The position numbers were made by a program, and so were the translations under genes. From NCBI RefSeq assembly GCF_000524195.1, contig NW_020170473.1, positions 189,435 through 253,434 of the forward strand: DNA of 64,000 nt, read 5' to 3'. This stretch comes from Echinococcus granulosus. Taxonomy: Eukaryota > Platyhelminthes > Cestoda > Cyclophyllidea > Taeniidae. Under the pieces are notes generated by a model. It was not told where the DNA came from, searched no databases, and saw only the letters and a program-made list of their open reading frames with translations. Positions 13,300 through 25,715 of the stretch are shown one piece after another (position 1 is the stretch's first letter; each line of letters opens with the position of its first letter).

Positions 13300-15075
13300 C
13301 GCTTTTTCCATGTGTTGACTTCACTCCTGTGGGAATGCGCGTTTTGCACGTGGACATGTGGGGAAGTCAACATTCCACCAAAGATCACGCATGTCGAGGT
13401 TACAGTAAAGGCGACGTGATATTTCCTCTCTGTATGCTCGGGGCGACTTCTCCCGTCCCCAATTACATGATTGTATGGACCCTTTCGATGTATCATAATC
13501 CCTCTACAATTGGTATCCTCACACCTTTTGATTTGGATCAGGTAGCACAAAATGGCGGTAGAAATGCAAGAATTTTTAAATATTGTCACTAAATTTTTAG
13601 TTACACAGGAATGAGTTGTTATGCAGCGAGCTGGGTGTTCCCGGTGAAGGTAGAAAACATCAACCAACGTCTCTACGGGTTCCAGAATCGCACTTATAAG
13701 TGCCACAGTGGTTGAAGTCATTGGGCGGAGTGGGTCAGTTTTCAGTCTACAATTTGAGGAGACCACATCAAACATTCCCGTCCTCCCCGTCACAGCCTCC
13801 GCTGAGTGGTCTGGCCTCCAGCACATGCCAATGGCCTCAGCCCTTCTGTACGTCGGCAATACACTTTCTGCACCAGCATTGTTACGTCTTCCGACTTCAG
13901 AGAAGACTCAGAGCGCTGTGCTACTGCCATCCCTGTAGTGGTCGGGTGGGCTTACGATTTAGAAACGAAAGATCAAGTAAGTGAGCAATGTTTTACATTG
14001 TGATAGAAAGCGTAAATGTGGTTGCAATCTTTGCTCAAAAGCATTATTATGAGGCAAAATTCTAGTGCCAAACAAACTAAGTGTATTCGAATTTTGTAGT
14101 CCCTTGTTGAAATATTTGGTGATTAAACTACCTTTATTTGGGACAAGGACCAGAATCACTGTTGTAGCTTGGGTCAGCTTATTCGCTTCCTCATTAATGA
14201 TACACAGCAGATGACATCTGACAGATCTTGATGGGCAACACATCAATCTGAGAAGTACAAGAGCGGCGTGTGTTAGCCATACCGCCAATCATAGCTAAAA
14301 GGGAGATATCATAGTGACTGCTGATATAACTGAATGTTGATAATCTACGCAATTTCAAATGACATTTCTATCGATAAATAAGCAAAGGTCTTGCTATTCA
14401 TTCAACAGCTCTCAGCACATTAAAGAGTGAAACCGAGCTAAATGCTCCCCAATATTTGGGGCGTGATGTAATAGGCCGCGCAGGAGGAGGAGACACGTGT
14501 TTTGATTGCCAGGTAAGAGCGGTGAGAGTGGGGTGGTGGGAAGGGCGCGGGCTTAAGCATGGAGTGGAGTGATGACCTGAGGCCACGCACATGGCGCATT
14601 CATGCGTAAAATGAGACGTCGAACAACTAAGGACGAGTGGATCCAACATACCAGCTGCAATTATGTAAACATGTGATTAATCCCGCCAATGAAGTGGCAT
14701 CCCTGTGCTGCACCTCTCCACAAAGCAATGAAGTGGATTCAAATTTCGGAAATAGTAATAAAAAATTGCCGTCTTCCTTAAGAAATCGATGGGTTATCAA
14801 GGAGTCACCAACATGAGAGAAAGCAGATACAGATCGCAAACATCGGGACAACATACGATTAAGTACATAACTTGCGTTTGATTAAAGTTTAAAAAAAAAT
14901 TAGGGAAAAGATGAAATATTTCCCAGGAATTCCTACACTGACACGGGATTGCGTACGTATTACTCTGGTAAACATCCCACAAAACCGCTATCAACGTGCC
15001 TACAGTTTGAGACGATCGTATCCAAATTTTAAACGGCCTCCGTTTACATCGACGGGGAATACAAAGGAAGTGAAT
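13300..15075 (+). CDS. Unrecognised gene, partial, cut by an assembly gap
   Basis: I do not recognise this gene. Several stretches look like exons: an open segment from 13300 with a donor after GATCAG at 13541; a segment at about 13700-13978 that stays open only if a 29-nt GTACGT...CACCAG interval inside it is removed, ending at a strong donor CAA/GTAAGT; a clear exon at 14409-14512 with acceptor ttcaacag and donor CAG/GTAAGA, read as LSTLKSETELNAPQYLGRDV and onward to CFDCQ; and a possible exon at 14903-14951. The phases do not all agree, so the frames are provisional. A Cys pair (ECAFC) in the first segment, in another frame, hints at a zinc-binding fold. The gene runs into the N gap at 15076, so its 3' part is lost. 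It could also be two fragments. Confidence 0.35.
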
Positions 15076-15175
15076 NNNNNNNNNNNNNNNNNNNNNNNNN
15101 NNNNNNNNNNNNNNNNNNNNNNNNNNNNNNNNNNNNNNNNNNNNNNNNNNNNNNNNNNNNNNNNNNNNNNNNNNN
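15076..15175. other. Assembly gap (100 N)
   Basis: Exactly 100 N bases, a scaffolding placeholder of unknown true size. It interrupts the unrecognised + strand gene. Confidence 0.99.
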
Positions 15176-15521
15176 GAGAAACCAGCCCACCCCGGATGGA
15201 AATTGATTATAATCTCTTTAATGAGAATGACTAAATCCAGAGTATTGGTGATTAAACATAAAAATACCAAATTTATTCATGATAATCAAATAACAACTAA
15301 TAAAAGTGATATGCGAATATAGGTTCCAATCATACGCAAGTGTCACCGAAGTAAAAGAGCGGAATACGAGGTCGGAATGCCTCATATCGATAAACGAAAT
15401 TGAGCTGACCGGAGAGTGGAATTGGATGACCTTTAAAAATTACCTTCTAAAATGAAAAACGGTATCATACAATGTATCCAGCAGGCGGTTAGTAGCACAC
15501 CACATGAAAAGAGTCACACCT

Positions 15522-17484
15522 TTACAGAAAATCAAGATTTTTATCACAATGAAGTGGAGGTTTGCGGTAAGACGCGGGAGTTCCGTGATTGCCATTGCAG
15601 GAGGTACCATCGTCACCATCCACATCGTCACCTGGCGTTTCCGTTGCATCGACTTCCTCCAAATGGTACCCACTTGTATCATCCACGGAGACACCCATAT
15701 CTTCCAGCATTTTTTGAAGCACAATTATCTGCTCCACCAAACAGTCATTCCTTGCAGACAACTGCGTCTGCTCGTTTCGGAGAATGCTATTTTCCTACGA
15801 TAAACAATATCTGCTACTAAAAATCTCTAGTAGTATCTGGCATCGGTGCAAGTCGCCTAAACGCACAAACCACAAACGCACAGAACCACACTTTCGAGGT
15901 CATTTGCATTGGTAGCTAAAGCGCTGATGCGTACAAACCTTTGACATGCGATGCACTTGAGATAAGGTTCATAAGTTTCAAACGCGCCAGAAAGGGTATG
16001 TATGTGTGTGCCTCCCTATACTGCTAGGGGTAAACTACTGGATAGCAGCAGCCTACGAGATGAAGTGGGGCTTTAAAAAAGAAAAGGAAAAATTCAGTGG
16101 TAACCATCAAAATTGTAAGGAAGTCACTTCAACATACTGCATATGTTCCCGATACCGGGTAAAAAGCGAATAAATACAACAACGTAAACAATAATGTGGA
16201 AATAAAAATAAGACAGTTACGTTGTAGAATATAGGAACAAGCGAGAAAAGGCACATATGCATAAAAGATTAGTACATGTGATTCGGTAATTAGGAAACCG
16301 GATGATTCGCTAACCAAAGCAAAGGAAATCGATTTTATAAAAGAGGAATAGAAACGACCATCAAAGACTGATTCGTCGATAGCCCCAGTTACCGCATATA
16401 TTTTTAGGTTCAGGAAGGTTTTAAGAAAAAGGGGCCAAATCTAGGTACCGCTTGTAACAATCCTCTAAATAAGAAGTAGGTGCAATCACACTTAAATCAG
16501 GACAGCAAATACAAGCTGACGGATGCGAGTCCAAATTTAAATTTACATGATCGCTTCGCTCTAAGCAATCAAACACAAGTAAATTTACTGTAATTATTGC
16601 AAACAGTTGATCAACATCGACATAAAAACGTCGTGTGCTTGGAATCTAAGTAGTATTCAGGATGAAGTCTGGCTTATACCGAAGAGTATAAGGGAATTTA
16701 CGCAAGCCGTGGTGAATTTGGGGTCCAATTCTGGATATTTTTCGTGATCAAAGTTCGCCAAAAAAACGACTATTCCAAGCCTAAATACGGCGCCTTAGGA
16801 CTCGTGATAGGCTTGAAAGCAATGATTTTGACTTGGGAAAGTAAAAAAGTTCATGCTCAACAATAACCAACCCTATAATAATGCGATGCGACTGAACATA
16901 CAGAGACAAACAGCATGACCAAGACACAAATGAGGCACATACTAAAAAAAGGACATGCCTAGACAAGATAAGAAAAAAGGGCATGATGAAATTAAGATGA
17001 TTGGTTAAATGGGGTCTATCACGTTTTATCATCACTGGTGAATAGCCTAGACCACATTTGAATCCCGATGTATTAATTCAATACATATAAAGAACACTTT
17101 ATTTACCTCCCTGATACGACTATTTTGATTCCTTAAGTCCATATTCACGTCACGGAGGTCACTCAGTTGTTCAGAGAAGAGTTCTACTTGGTACCTTAAG
17201 GGCCGTTAAAAGAAGAAACCAAACCTTAACATTATATTCTTGTTCCGCAAAGCATCGTTCTCATCAGTTAGACTTTTGGTAAACTTTTCTTGGAATCCCG
17301 TTGATCTGCTCTCTAAGATATCGAAATACAAATCGTTTTCTTTCAAAAATGTATCCGTAGCGATGTTTGAATGGATTGATATTGTGTTAGGGCGACGTTT
17401 GTCGGACTTTCTTATTCGTCTCATAAACTTAAGTCGATTTGCAAAATTGGATGACTCATGACCAGGCTCAACTTTCGCACCCGC
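15522..17484 (-). CDS. Coiled-coil protein, 3' exons
   Basis: Three minus-strand exons join with matching phases: 17484-17231, 17194-17107 and 15794-15522 (TAA stop). Together they encode about 204 residues and the 5' end is missing. The first exon begins AGAKVEPGHESS and carries a basic patch (RRIRKSDKRRPN). From about residue 60 there is a long heptad-rich stretch (LTDENDALRNKN, DLRNQNSRIREENSILRNE, VEQIIVLQKMLEDMG) typical of a parallel coiled coil, then an acidic, low-complexity tail with DDVDGDD. The basic patch followed by a coiled coil recalls bZIP proteins but no bZIP signature is visible. I cannot name a family. The exon before 17484 must end in phase 0; a candidate promoter and non-coding first exon lie at about 18.6-18.7 kb. 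Confidence 0.6.
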
Positions 17485-18034
17485 CTACAAACAAATGAGT
17501 AAAACCAAACAAGTTAGACTACCGCAACCCGAGGATTAATCTCAAACGAATTCATTCCTTTGACTACAAAAATGAAACAGAACAGCGGTGGTTAGTGAGC
17601 AAATAGGCGTCTGGCGCTGGGCGGGCTAACAGACCTCTTATAGAACTATACGATTTAATTCGTGGATGAGTTATGTTCATCATTGCACTGTATTAATGGT
17701 GCGCTAAAATATTAGATTTGACAATATAAAGGTAAAACCACTGTTCTAAATATCCAATGAGATAAAACGCAAAAATTAAATGAAACGGGTTGCCGGAACT
17801 TGCCATAAGGTTAATCCCTTCACGATACTCGAGAATCAGATTAACATTAGTAAAGAAGGTAACTTCCTTTGCATAAATAATTTAAAGCATTTATGAGCCA
17901 TCTTAAACTTTATTTACATTGAAAGGTTACTAGAAAGTGGGGCGGATAGTACACATTTGACATGCAGTAGGGCATCAGAGGGGATCATGAGATCCAGGGG
18001 CTTGCCCAAATGGCAAAGGTGCAATGGCAAAGAA

Positions 18035-18175
18035 ACAAAGTTTTTTTCCCCCCCCCCCCAACTGAAACCGAGAGTAAAGCAAGCTTTTAACATACTACAC
18101 TGTAGCCCACGGACACACGGAAGGTGTTTGCGCTACCGGCATGGCCCGAAGGCCAGCTTACTTGAACTGGTGCAT
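18035..18175 (-). repeat. LTR-like repeat fragment
   Basis: Carries AACTGAAACCGAGAGTAAAG and the core GGCATGGCCCGAAGGCCAGC of the dispersed family, next to a C homopolymer. Order of motifs is disturbed compared with intact copies. Confidence 0.55.
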
Positions 18176-18612
18176 TAGCCAAGTCAAAAGTGCCTCCTTA
18201 CCAAAATCGAGAGATAATCAACTACCGTATTACATAACCGCTCAAATGAGAGATATCCTCCTCTTTACATGCTTCCGTTTCAAGAGCATGAAACCAGAAG
18301 TAAAATAGAGAAACGCCGAATTTGTAGCATTCAGTACAATGTGTATATAATTTAATAGCAAATTACATCGTGTTAAGTCTTTAATTATTTCAAGAGGAAC
18401 AATGCTATTGCCGAATTTTTGGAGTTGTTGCAGTCAAAGGTCCATGATATCAAGGAGTACCACAGTCTACATAGACCTGGGGACCAGTACGATTAAACAC
18501 ATGGCAAGACATTGCCAATTCCAATTCATGCCATGGAACAAAGAGACCGGTATGGAAAGACTGAGGCGTTTCAAAATGTACAAAGTTAAAAGTGGTTACT
18601 ACTTTTAATACT

Positions 18613-18790
18613 CACAAGTACACCAGTCTATGCAACACTACGTCGGCTCGGAGGAGCTAGTCGCTATCACAATCGCGACAACGACCTGAGGCGCGATGAC
18701 TCAACGACGCTTTTATACGGGTGAACGGCGTTGGGCGAAATAATGAAGCGCACCCCCACAACCTGCGGCCCCTGAGCGGACTGCTGTCCC
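18613..18790 (-). promoter_or_regulatory. Candidate promoter and 5' UTR exon for the coiled-coil gene
   Basis: On the minus strand a GC- and CpG-richer island holds TATAAAAG (plus-strand 18711-18718 region). About 100 nt downstream there is a strong splice donor (TACTT/GTGAGT at 18612). No ATG is evident between them, which fits a non-coding first exon. It faces the coiled-coil exons at 17.5 kb. This is inference from layout only. Confidence 0.35.
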
Positions 18791-19481
18791 CATCCGATAT
18801 CTGTCACTAATATTATCTCCATGCTAATTGAAGTTCGCCATGGCTAGAGGGTCAGTTCCCACCTTTTGCAAAATCTTGCCAAAATGGGGGAATAGAGCCG
18901 CCCTCAAGTATCTGCTAATCTCGTCTTTTAACCAGGTAAAAACTAACAAGATAAGGTACCTCCCCAAGTGAATAGAGAAATAACCAATTTTGTCTATCCG
19001 GCTCGGTAAAATTATCCCCCATCCACTACAGGCTCCCGAGAATGGAATGGTTAGTGTTTGGGTGTCATGCAATGTGTTTATAGGCAAGTTATATGCGCAT
19101 TACTCCAAGATTAGAGAATAGTAAGAGGAGGAAAGAAACTAGAGAACAACCACATTAAATCGAACATTACAATAAGGACAAAATCGGCCATTTATCTCCC
19201 TGCGCCACTGTGATGGACGATCTGAAATAAGAGTACCGGAATGAAGATTTCAGAAGATTATCAGCGTGATATTTACAAAATTGCTACCAAAACGCACACC
19301 TTAATCACGCCTTAGACCTTATATGAAAAGCACATTATACAGCAGATATTCAATGTCAATTAAAATAAACAATATCATCAAGCAAACAGACGCTAAAAAA
19401 CTAACGAAATTGAGTGGAGTCCTTTAGCATAAGCGAACTGGAAAAACAAGTCTACTAGAACTATGGAAAAGGAGAGAGCAT

Positions 19482-22400
19482 TCACAGACCTGGAAGAAGA
19501 ACGCTGCAGCGTCGACATGAGGGACACTCGCTGAAGCACGATTCCACGCAGGGTATAAAGGTCGAGGCACACCGCACTGCAGCGAAATGAGAGATTTTTA
19601 AGTCGGCAGTACAATGAAGGTTTCTTAAAAATAGTGAGTGAAATACACTTTTCACTTACTAAATTCATGACCTCTTGAACAAGCGGCGACAAGAAGATCC
19701 ACATTCGTATGTACAAATAAAATAAGTTAAAGAAATAAAGGGACCGATGTCAGGGATCGACCATTCAATATGCCCCAGTCAAGAGAACAACAAAGACCTA
19801 AGACTGGGGTCTATGACCTTTCTATCCAGGCACTGACCATTCAAACCTGATACCAATAATGAGTAAACACGCCATTCTCGTCACCTTTGGCCATTAACGG
19901 CAGTGACTCCTACGTCACCTTCGTAACTGGTGCCTGAGTTCCACCGTGAATTCACAGGGAACAAACGGTGCTTTCACTAGTTAAAATTATGCATTCAAAC
20001 AGCTGGCACGCCCTGTGTGCCATGCAATTGCGGACTTTTGTAGAACAGGCAGTCAAAAAGGATATCAGTTCGGCAGACGGGACAAACTAGCAGCGCGGTG
20101 GTGCTGACATTGTCCAAGGTTTGTTCAAAGCGCTTGATGAGTAGTTTCTGCGCGACGCCCGTAACAGCCTCGGTGGCGCGATGCAGCATCGAGCACAGCG
20201 CCGCCATCCCGCAATCCTTTGCGGCGTCACCTTGTAGGAATCGTCGGCAAAGAGCAGCAATCCGCAGCACCAGGATGCAATCTGCAGAAGAGGATCCAAT
20301 AAAGATGCAAAAAGTTGGAAACAGATCAAGAATGCAAAAAGAAGTATTTTGACTGAGGAAGTAGGACACCTTGGGATTGCCTTTGCACCTCAGTCTTTAA
20401 AAAGAGCCGGTAGCACAGATCGATTTGCCGGAGGGCCAAAATTTTATCCAAACGGTCTATCTGCGTCTGTAGCATTTCCTGAAAATGCCGTACAGAGTAT
20501 TATGTATGATTTCCAGAAAGCAAAACTTCTGACGGCGGTAAAAAGCTTACTTTCATTTCTGATGACTTGTTAGATCCCTCCACGAGGATTGCTGCGACAG
20601 CTCTGTTAAGGATAATTAGAGGTATATTGTACAGCTTGTAGAGCTCATGGTGCGTTCAACATGAAAAATAACACGGTTTGAATCGCAAATAGTGGAGAAA
20701 TACCAAATCGCCGCTACCTTCGAAATTGAATTTTGTGGAGTTCCAACTTTGAGAGATCTGTCTTAGTGTCGAAAAAGGCACCCCTACAAAAGGCCTGTAG
20801 TTTTTGTGACCAGGTCTCCAGGTCCATGTCTACATCGGAGCATTCCAAAGAGACGGACTTATTGTACTCCGTGGAGCGCAGAAGACGTGTCACCTGGTAA
20901 AGACAATCCACATTCCTTCTCATCGGTGCGGACAACCCATCAATCAAGTCGACGACCTCCGAATTCGACAAGAGTACCAAAAAAACCAGCTAAATAAAGA
21001 GGCGAATATTGTGATTAGATAAATGTGGAATGATGGTGACTCAGACAAATTGATGCTGAGCGGTATGTATGCATGAATAGATAAGGGCAATAAAACTCAC
21101 ATTTGAGGTGATGTTGCAAAATGCCGGAGCCAAAGTGCTACGAGAATAGAAAATGATTTCGAGTACAAAATCACTTGTGTTCAACTTCAAACTGATTTGA
21201 TTGAAAGTAAACACTTATGAGGAATAGTAAGGCAAAAGGTACACACGAGAAAGAGCTTACGACTCTACAAATGAGGCATAGACTCCATTTTGGGTAAGAT
21301 GCAACCCTCCAAAAAATCGGTGGAAGTTTTTACCGCCCAGTGTAGACGCCTTGTTAAGAATTGTTAGGTGGTAACTTTCTAAAATGGGTGAAAATGTGTA
21401 CGACATGGTTGTATTCGGATGAGAAGACAAAGAGAGAAATTGTACTTAAAACACTGTACAACTTACTATTTAACTGGGTAGGTACGGAAGCCTTCGCTAT
21501 AATACCGTCTTGGGACGAGAAATATACATGATTGTTGAAAAAGCAAACACCTAAAAAGTCAGTATAAATTAGTGGGATAATAGGAAGTGGCAAGTAATCC
21601 GAGAAGGTGTACTGCTATGACAGACGATCAGCGACGCAAAGAAGACCAGCTTCATTCAGTAGTCTAAAAAGATTTTACGACTATACCTCGAAAAAGTGTC
21701 CATAAGAATATAAAACTTAAGTTTAATTCGAATGTATAGATGCCTCCAAATATATGTTTCACTTATACGCCAATCAAGACGACAGCAGAAAACATTAAAG
21801 TAGAACGGCTGTCAGGGACCCACCAGAAATGGCCTTCAAAATGGCATCATCAGAAAGGCAGATGAGAAGTCGAACAGTGGTTTGATTTAGAACTTTGGCA
21901 AGAAGAACTCGAGTTCCATAGGCAATTGCCAGGATATCGTCACTGTAGGTGGCATCACTCACAGATATGAAGCCGCATGAACAAGGGCAGAGCTCAGAGT
22001 CGCTCAGCTAAACCAAAAGATGAAGAAAGTACTAGGTGAAGGCGATTACACTCTCTTCAGTGAAACTTTTGGAATTTGCTCCAAGATCACGCTGAAGAAC
22101 CGGATTTCAACTATTACCAGTAAAATGTCACAAGATCAGTTGGGAATTTAAAAAATAACGAGAGTAAACAACAAGCTCCCAATCCAGGTTGTACTGCTGA
22201 CGCATCATTGCAATAAAACCCAGACCTAATTACGCAAAATCAACTAGTACCGACTGATGCAAAAGCGTGATGCGTACAGAACCAACAGTTCCCTTGCTCT
22301 GCAGCCTGAAAAAGTGGTTATATGTCCATAGAATTCGAATGGGAAACATGGTGCTATCTTGACAGTGGAGTAGACTAAGTCAAACATACCCGCTTGATAG

Positions 22401-24160
22401 AAATGACACCCACCCGTTTGGCATAGGCTTGATAGGTCACGCAGACAATTCGGCTGTCTGTGAAGGCGACGACAAGTAAAACTAAAGTGTGCAAGGATTA
22501 TGTATTAGCACTTATAAATTTATGGAGATACTTGAAAGTGAATCAAGTAGATCTCAACATTTGGAACGTTCTTAAAGATGCACTAAATTAAAGAAAAATG
22601 AACTAAATTAGCTGATTTGCACTAGATGGCACGCGGTTATCTTCTTATCAACCAAACTTAGCTATAAATAGATAACTCGCTTTGGCTTACATTTTTCCCC
22701 GCCAATATCAACAATTTTGATAAAATTAGGCTTTGCGCGTAGGTTTGGAGGCTCAAACTTGACAGCGTAGGTGCGGTCGACCGCAGAAAGACGAATGCTG
22801 CCTCTGAGCATAAAATCCATGAATAATTAGCAAAGTTTTGATCCAAAATTTTTGGGATGAAATGGTGACCCAAACTAATTTGGCCAAGCTGGTGAGTGAG
22901 CAAAGCTGTATAGTATGATTTGAAGAAATAAGGAATACACTGCCGCCTCGAATAAATGCGAATGAAATTGCAAATGATAGTGATATTAGAGAGTTAAACC
23001 GCGAGTTAATTAAAATCACGAAAGACTTCAGCAGTACTTACTCATCAACTATTGGAACGGCGACATCCCAAAAGGAGATGGTACCTGATTTGTGAAGGGC
23101 CGTCAAAAGACAATTATTGTGAGTGATCCTTTGTTCTGAACGGCGGAATCTCCGAGACCATGTGGAAATCGTGAATGAGGATTCAGCGATAGAAGAGAGG
23201 AATTCCTTGACCGACCGACATTTAAGTGGTACTACTGACAAGCCAGCCGAATGATTACTGTTAAGTTGTTCATTATCTGAAAGATTGAGGAAGTCCTGTA
23301 GTTCACCAGCAAGAATGCGGAGGCCTTGTGTCCTCCAAAAGGCGTTCCAGAGATTGGAGATGTTCGCCACACACGTCCACTTGTCTAAATCACGCAAGCA
23401 GACCAGAAGCTGACAAGTGCCTGTTACGCAACTGAACACGGTTCTGGAAATAAAACAAGTCCCCAAACATGTGAAGATACGAATGCAAATTTTAAGCCTC
23501 AAATTACCGCGACATTTGATCAACTCCGGAGGGAGACCAGTCAGCATTCTTGAAGGCATAACTCAGGAACTCTTTTGATTCTAAGACTTTTGTAGACATA
23601 ATGATAGCAGAACGTTCGCAATAGGTCAGCGCATAGCGTGCGATCTCGTGAGAGCAACGAACATTGCTAGGATCGAAAGAGATGGGGAGGTTCAATTGAT
23701 TGCTCTCGAGAAGAGTAAAAAATTTCATCCGACTTCCTATAAGATCTGTGGAATCCATCTGCATTTCATTAGCCAATTTAAGATTCGGAATCTGAAAAAA
23801 AAAAGAAATGCACTCTCGAGCATTCTTTAATATCAACAAAATGAGCTGCCCCGAAGCATGATGTTGGATGTGATTCCAAGTATTTCACAGGTTTGTCGAT
23901 ATCACACAACCCAACCTCCGCAGATGTTGTACATACCGCTGGCTCCGTACTCTAAGAATTTAATACTTTATTCCTTCGGAATGAAAACATATCTTAAGAA
24001 CGAAACATAGTTCACTTTAAGGATCATCAGAACATACAAATACGCCGATGGAATCCTTGAAAACAATAAGAAATTCATTATCGTCCGAGACAACGAGTTT
24101 TCCAATGGGGATTTTTCGGGGAGGTAGTGCTAGCTTTATTTGCTCGCATATTCCAGGCAT
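19482..24160 (-). CDS. GTF3C4: General transcription factor 3C polypeptide 4 (TFIIIC 90 kDa subunit)
   Basis: Subunit of TFIIIC, which binds tRNA and other Pol III promoters and recruits TFIIIB in the nucleus. Sixteen minus-strand exons close in phase: 24160-24038, 23791-23508, 23443-23042, 22803-22691, 22481-22390, 22298-22234, 22091-22052, 22007-21824, 21550-21467, 21378-21261, 21137-21101, 20989-20718, 20602-20551, 20478-20370, 20281-20047 and 19623-19482. The total is 2352 nt, 783 residues (human about 822). The N-terminal half matches the family's beta-propeller: ADWSPSGVDQMSR aligns with the WSP-G box, LTALHKSGTISFWDVAVP with a later blade, and SDSELCPCSCGFISV with a conserved Cys pair. 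The C terminus is a zinc-binding module: CPVC at about residues 725-728, then H, RC and CPSCRRC near the end, where human GTF3C4 ends in a CPFC knuckle. The stop lies seven bases past an alternative donor. The donor at 20046 (GTTCTA) is the weakest junction. Confidence 0.88.
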
Positions 24161-25461
24161 TTGACACTAAAAGCAAAACAGACATCACAATGAGTACCAC
24201 AAAAAATACATTAGAGAAACTAGAGGGGGTTAATTAGGGAAAAATAAACAAACATTTACAAAAATATTCTTTAAGAACTACCAACGTATTTCTTCCTTGC
24301 TATAAAATCGGCAAAGTTCTATCCAACAACTTAATTCGGGATTAAGATACCAAAGAGCCGGGGTGAAAAGCAATGCCAGATCCACTGAGACGACAAAATT
24401 AGGGGTCTAAGAAGGACGAAAGAGGCAGCATGCTGAAAAAAAGCAAACGGAGGAATAAGGAAAAGTGCATTATTTAAGATGATTTGGGCCAAACATCAAG
24501 ACAACACTACCCGAAAACAGAAAAAATCAATGACGGAACTAGTGATCCCGGCAGTTCACGAAATGCTGAACAAAACAACCAAGATATGATACACCAAAAA
24601 CCAAATGCCACACGGAACCCAAAGAGCTATCAGACTGGTCAAAGCTTGAAACCCCATACACTAACAGAGGAACTTAGGCAAGATGTCTTAAAACACATGG
24701 AAAGGCGACCCTGGTGCTGAAAGTTCGCCCATGAAGCAGGTGCTGCTAACTAGGCTGGCTTTGAAAATGCAAAAATTGCCTTAGCATTCCGGAACATCCC
24801 TTGAGAAGTGGTAAAGTAGACCAGTGTAGAAGAATAGTTTATTACTATTATGCAAGAAACTCAGCATCCAGTAAATACGCTACAAACCACGAGGCCTGGA
24901 TCGACTGTATAGCGCTCGCAGCCAAAGAAGTTAAAACAACCAGCGTCCTGAGCACAATATAAATCTTAGTTACACTTTCAAACAGTATAATGTCATTTCC
25001 TTACAAAAACTTGAATGTTCTTAAGAACTAAGCAGTTAAGAAAAGGCTGAAGCTCTAAAATAAGCTTCATTTGTCATCTTGCAAGCAATTCGCAGAATTT
25101 TGATTACATAAACCCCACTTAGTTTAAAAAAAGGGTTTTTGCTGCATTTTGAAAAGACAACAAAAACACTCAGAAGATGCATACGCACACTTAACACAGA
25201 AATACCGACTATATTGACACTTTGACGTGGATCTCCCTGTAGCATCCAAGATCCTCCTGTTTACGAAGCAAAAAATTCTAAAGTATGACTACGTATTTAG
25301 ATGCTCCACAGCTTCATGGGCCTTTTGCAAGGCTGTGTTTGACTTTCTTACATTACTATGTAATATGTTGGTTACTGATTTGCTCTCGGTTGTCGGTAAA
25401 GAGCAGATCTCTGTTTCTTATTTATTGTACCTTCACCGGATGGGCTGGCCAGTAGCCCTAC

Positions 25462-25715
25462 TGTAGCGCCCGAGACTCCCTTAAGACGAAAGAAGACACA
25501 ATACTCGGGCAGAATATATATATTCAGCACGGNNNNNNNNNNNNNNNNNNNNNNNNNNNNNNNNNNNNNNNNNNNNNNNNNNNNNNNNNNNNNNNNNNNN
25601 NNNNNNNNNNNNNNNNNNNNNNNNNNNNNNNNCCAAAACCGGGAGTTAGACTCTAGTTATGTTACAGTTGAGCCTGCAGCTTCTGGCATGGTCCAGAGGC
25701 CAGGGCACCCGACGA
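25462..25715 (-). repeat. LTR-like repeat copy interrupted by a gap
   Basis: Starts TGTAGCGCCCGAGACTCC, the reverse complement of the family's 3' end, and resumes after the 100-N gap with CCAAAACCGGGAGTTAGAC, its other end, and the GGCATGGTCCAGAGGCCAG core. A small same-family fragment (gggctggccagtagccct, 25442-25459) precedes it in the opposite orientation. The gap may hide a longer element. Confidence 0.7.
25533..25632. other. Assembly gap (100 N)
   Basis: Exactly 100 N bases, falling inside an LTR-like repeat copy; repeat collapse is the likely cause. Confidence 0.99.

Larger units (their letters stand above)
17485..19481. other. 5' part of the coiled-coil gene / spacer
   Basis: No certain coding exon. 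It contains an LTR-like repeat copy at 18035-18175, an 11-base C run near 18049, a minus-strand donor at about 18197 (TTTTG/GTAAGG) with a short open frame behind it, and the CpG-rich TATA region listed separately. An upstream exon of the coiled-coil gene probably lies here. Confidence 0.4.

Noticed and set aside
13293..13859. 188-residue open frame on the minus strand
   Set aside because: It crosses an AT-rich, intron-like stretch, has no family resemblance, and overlaps + strand segments with good splice sites. I take it as a chance open frame.
13700..14000. Match to dynactin subunit 4 (DCTN4)
   Set aside because: The ECAFC and following hydrophobic pattern in one frame recalled its zinc segment, but nothing downstream follows that family, so I left the gene unnamed.
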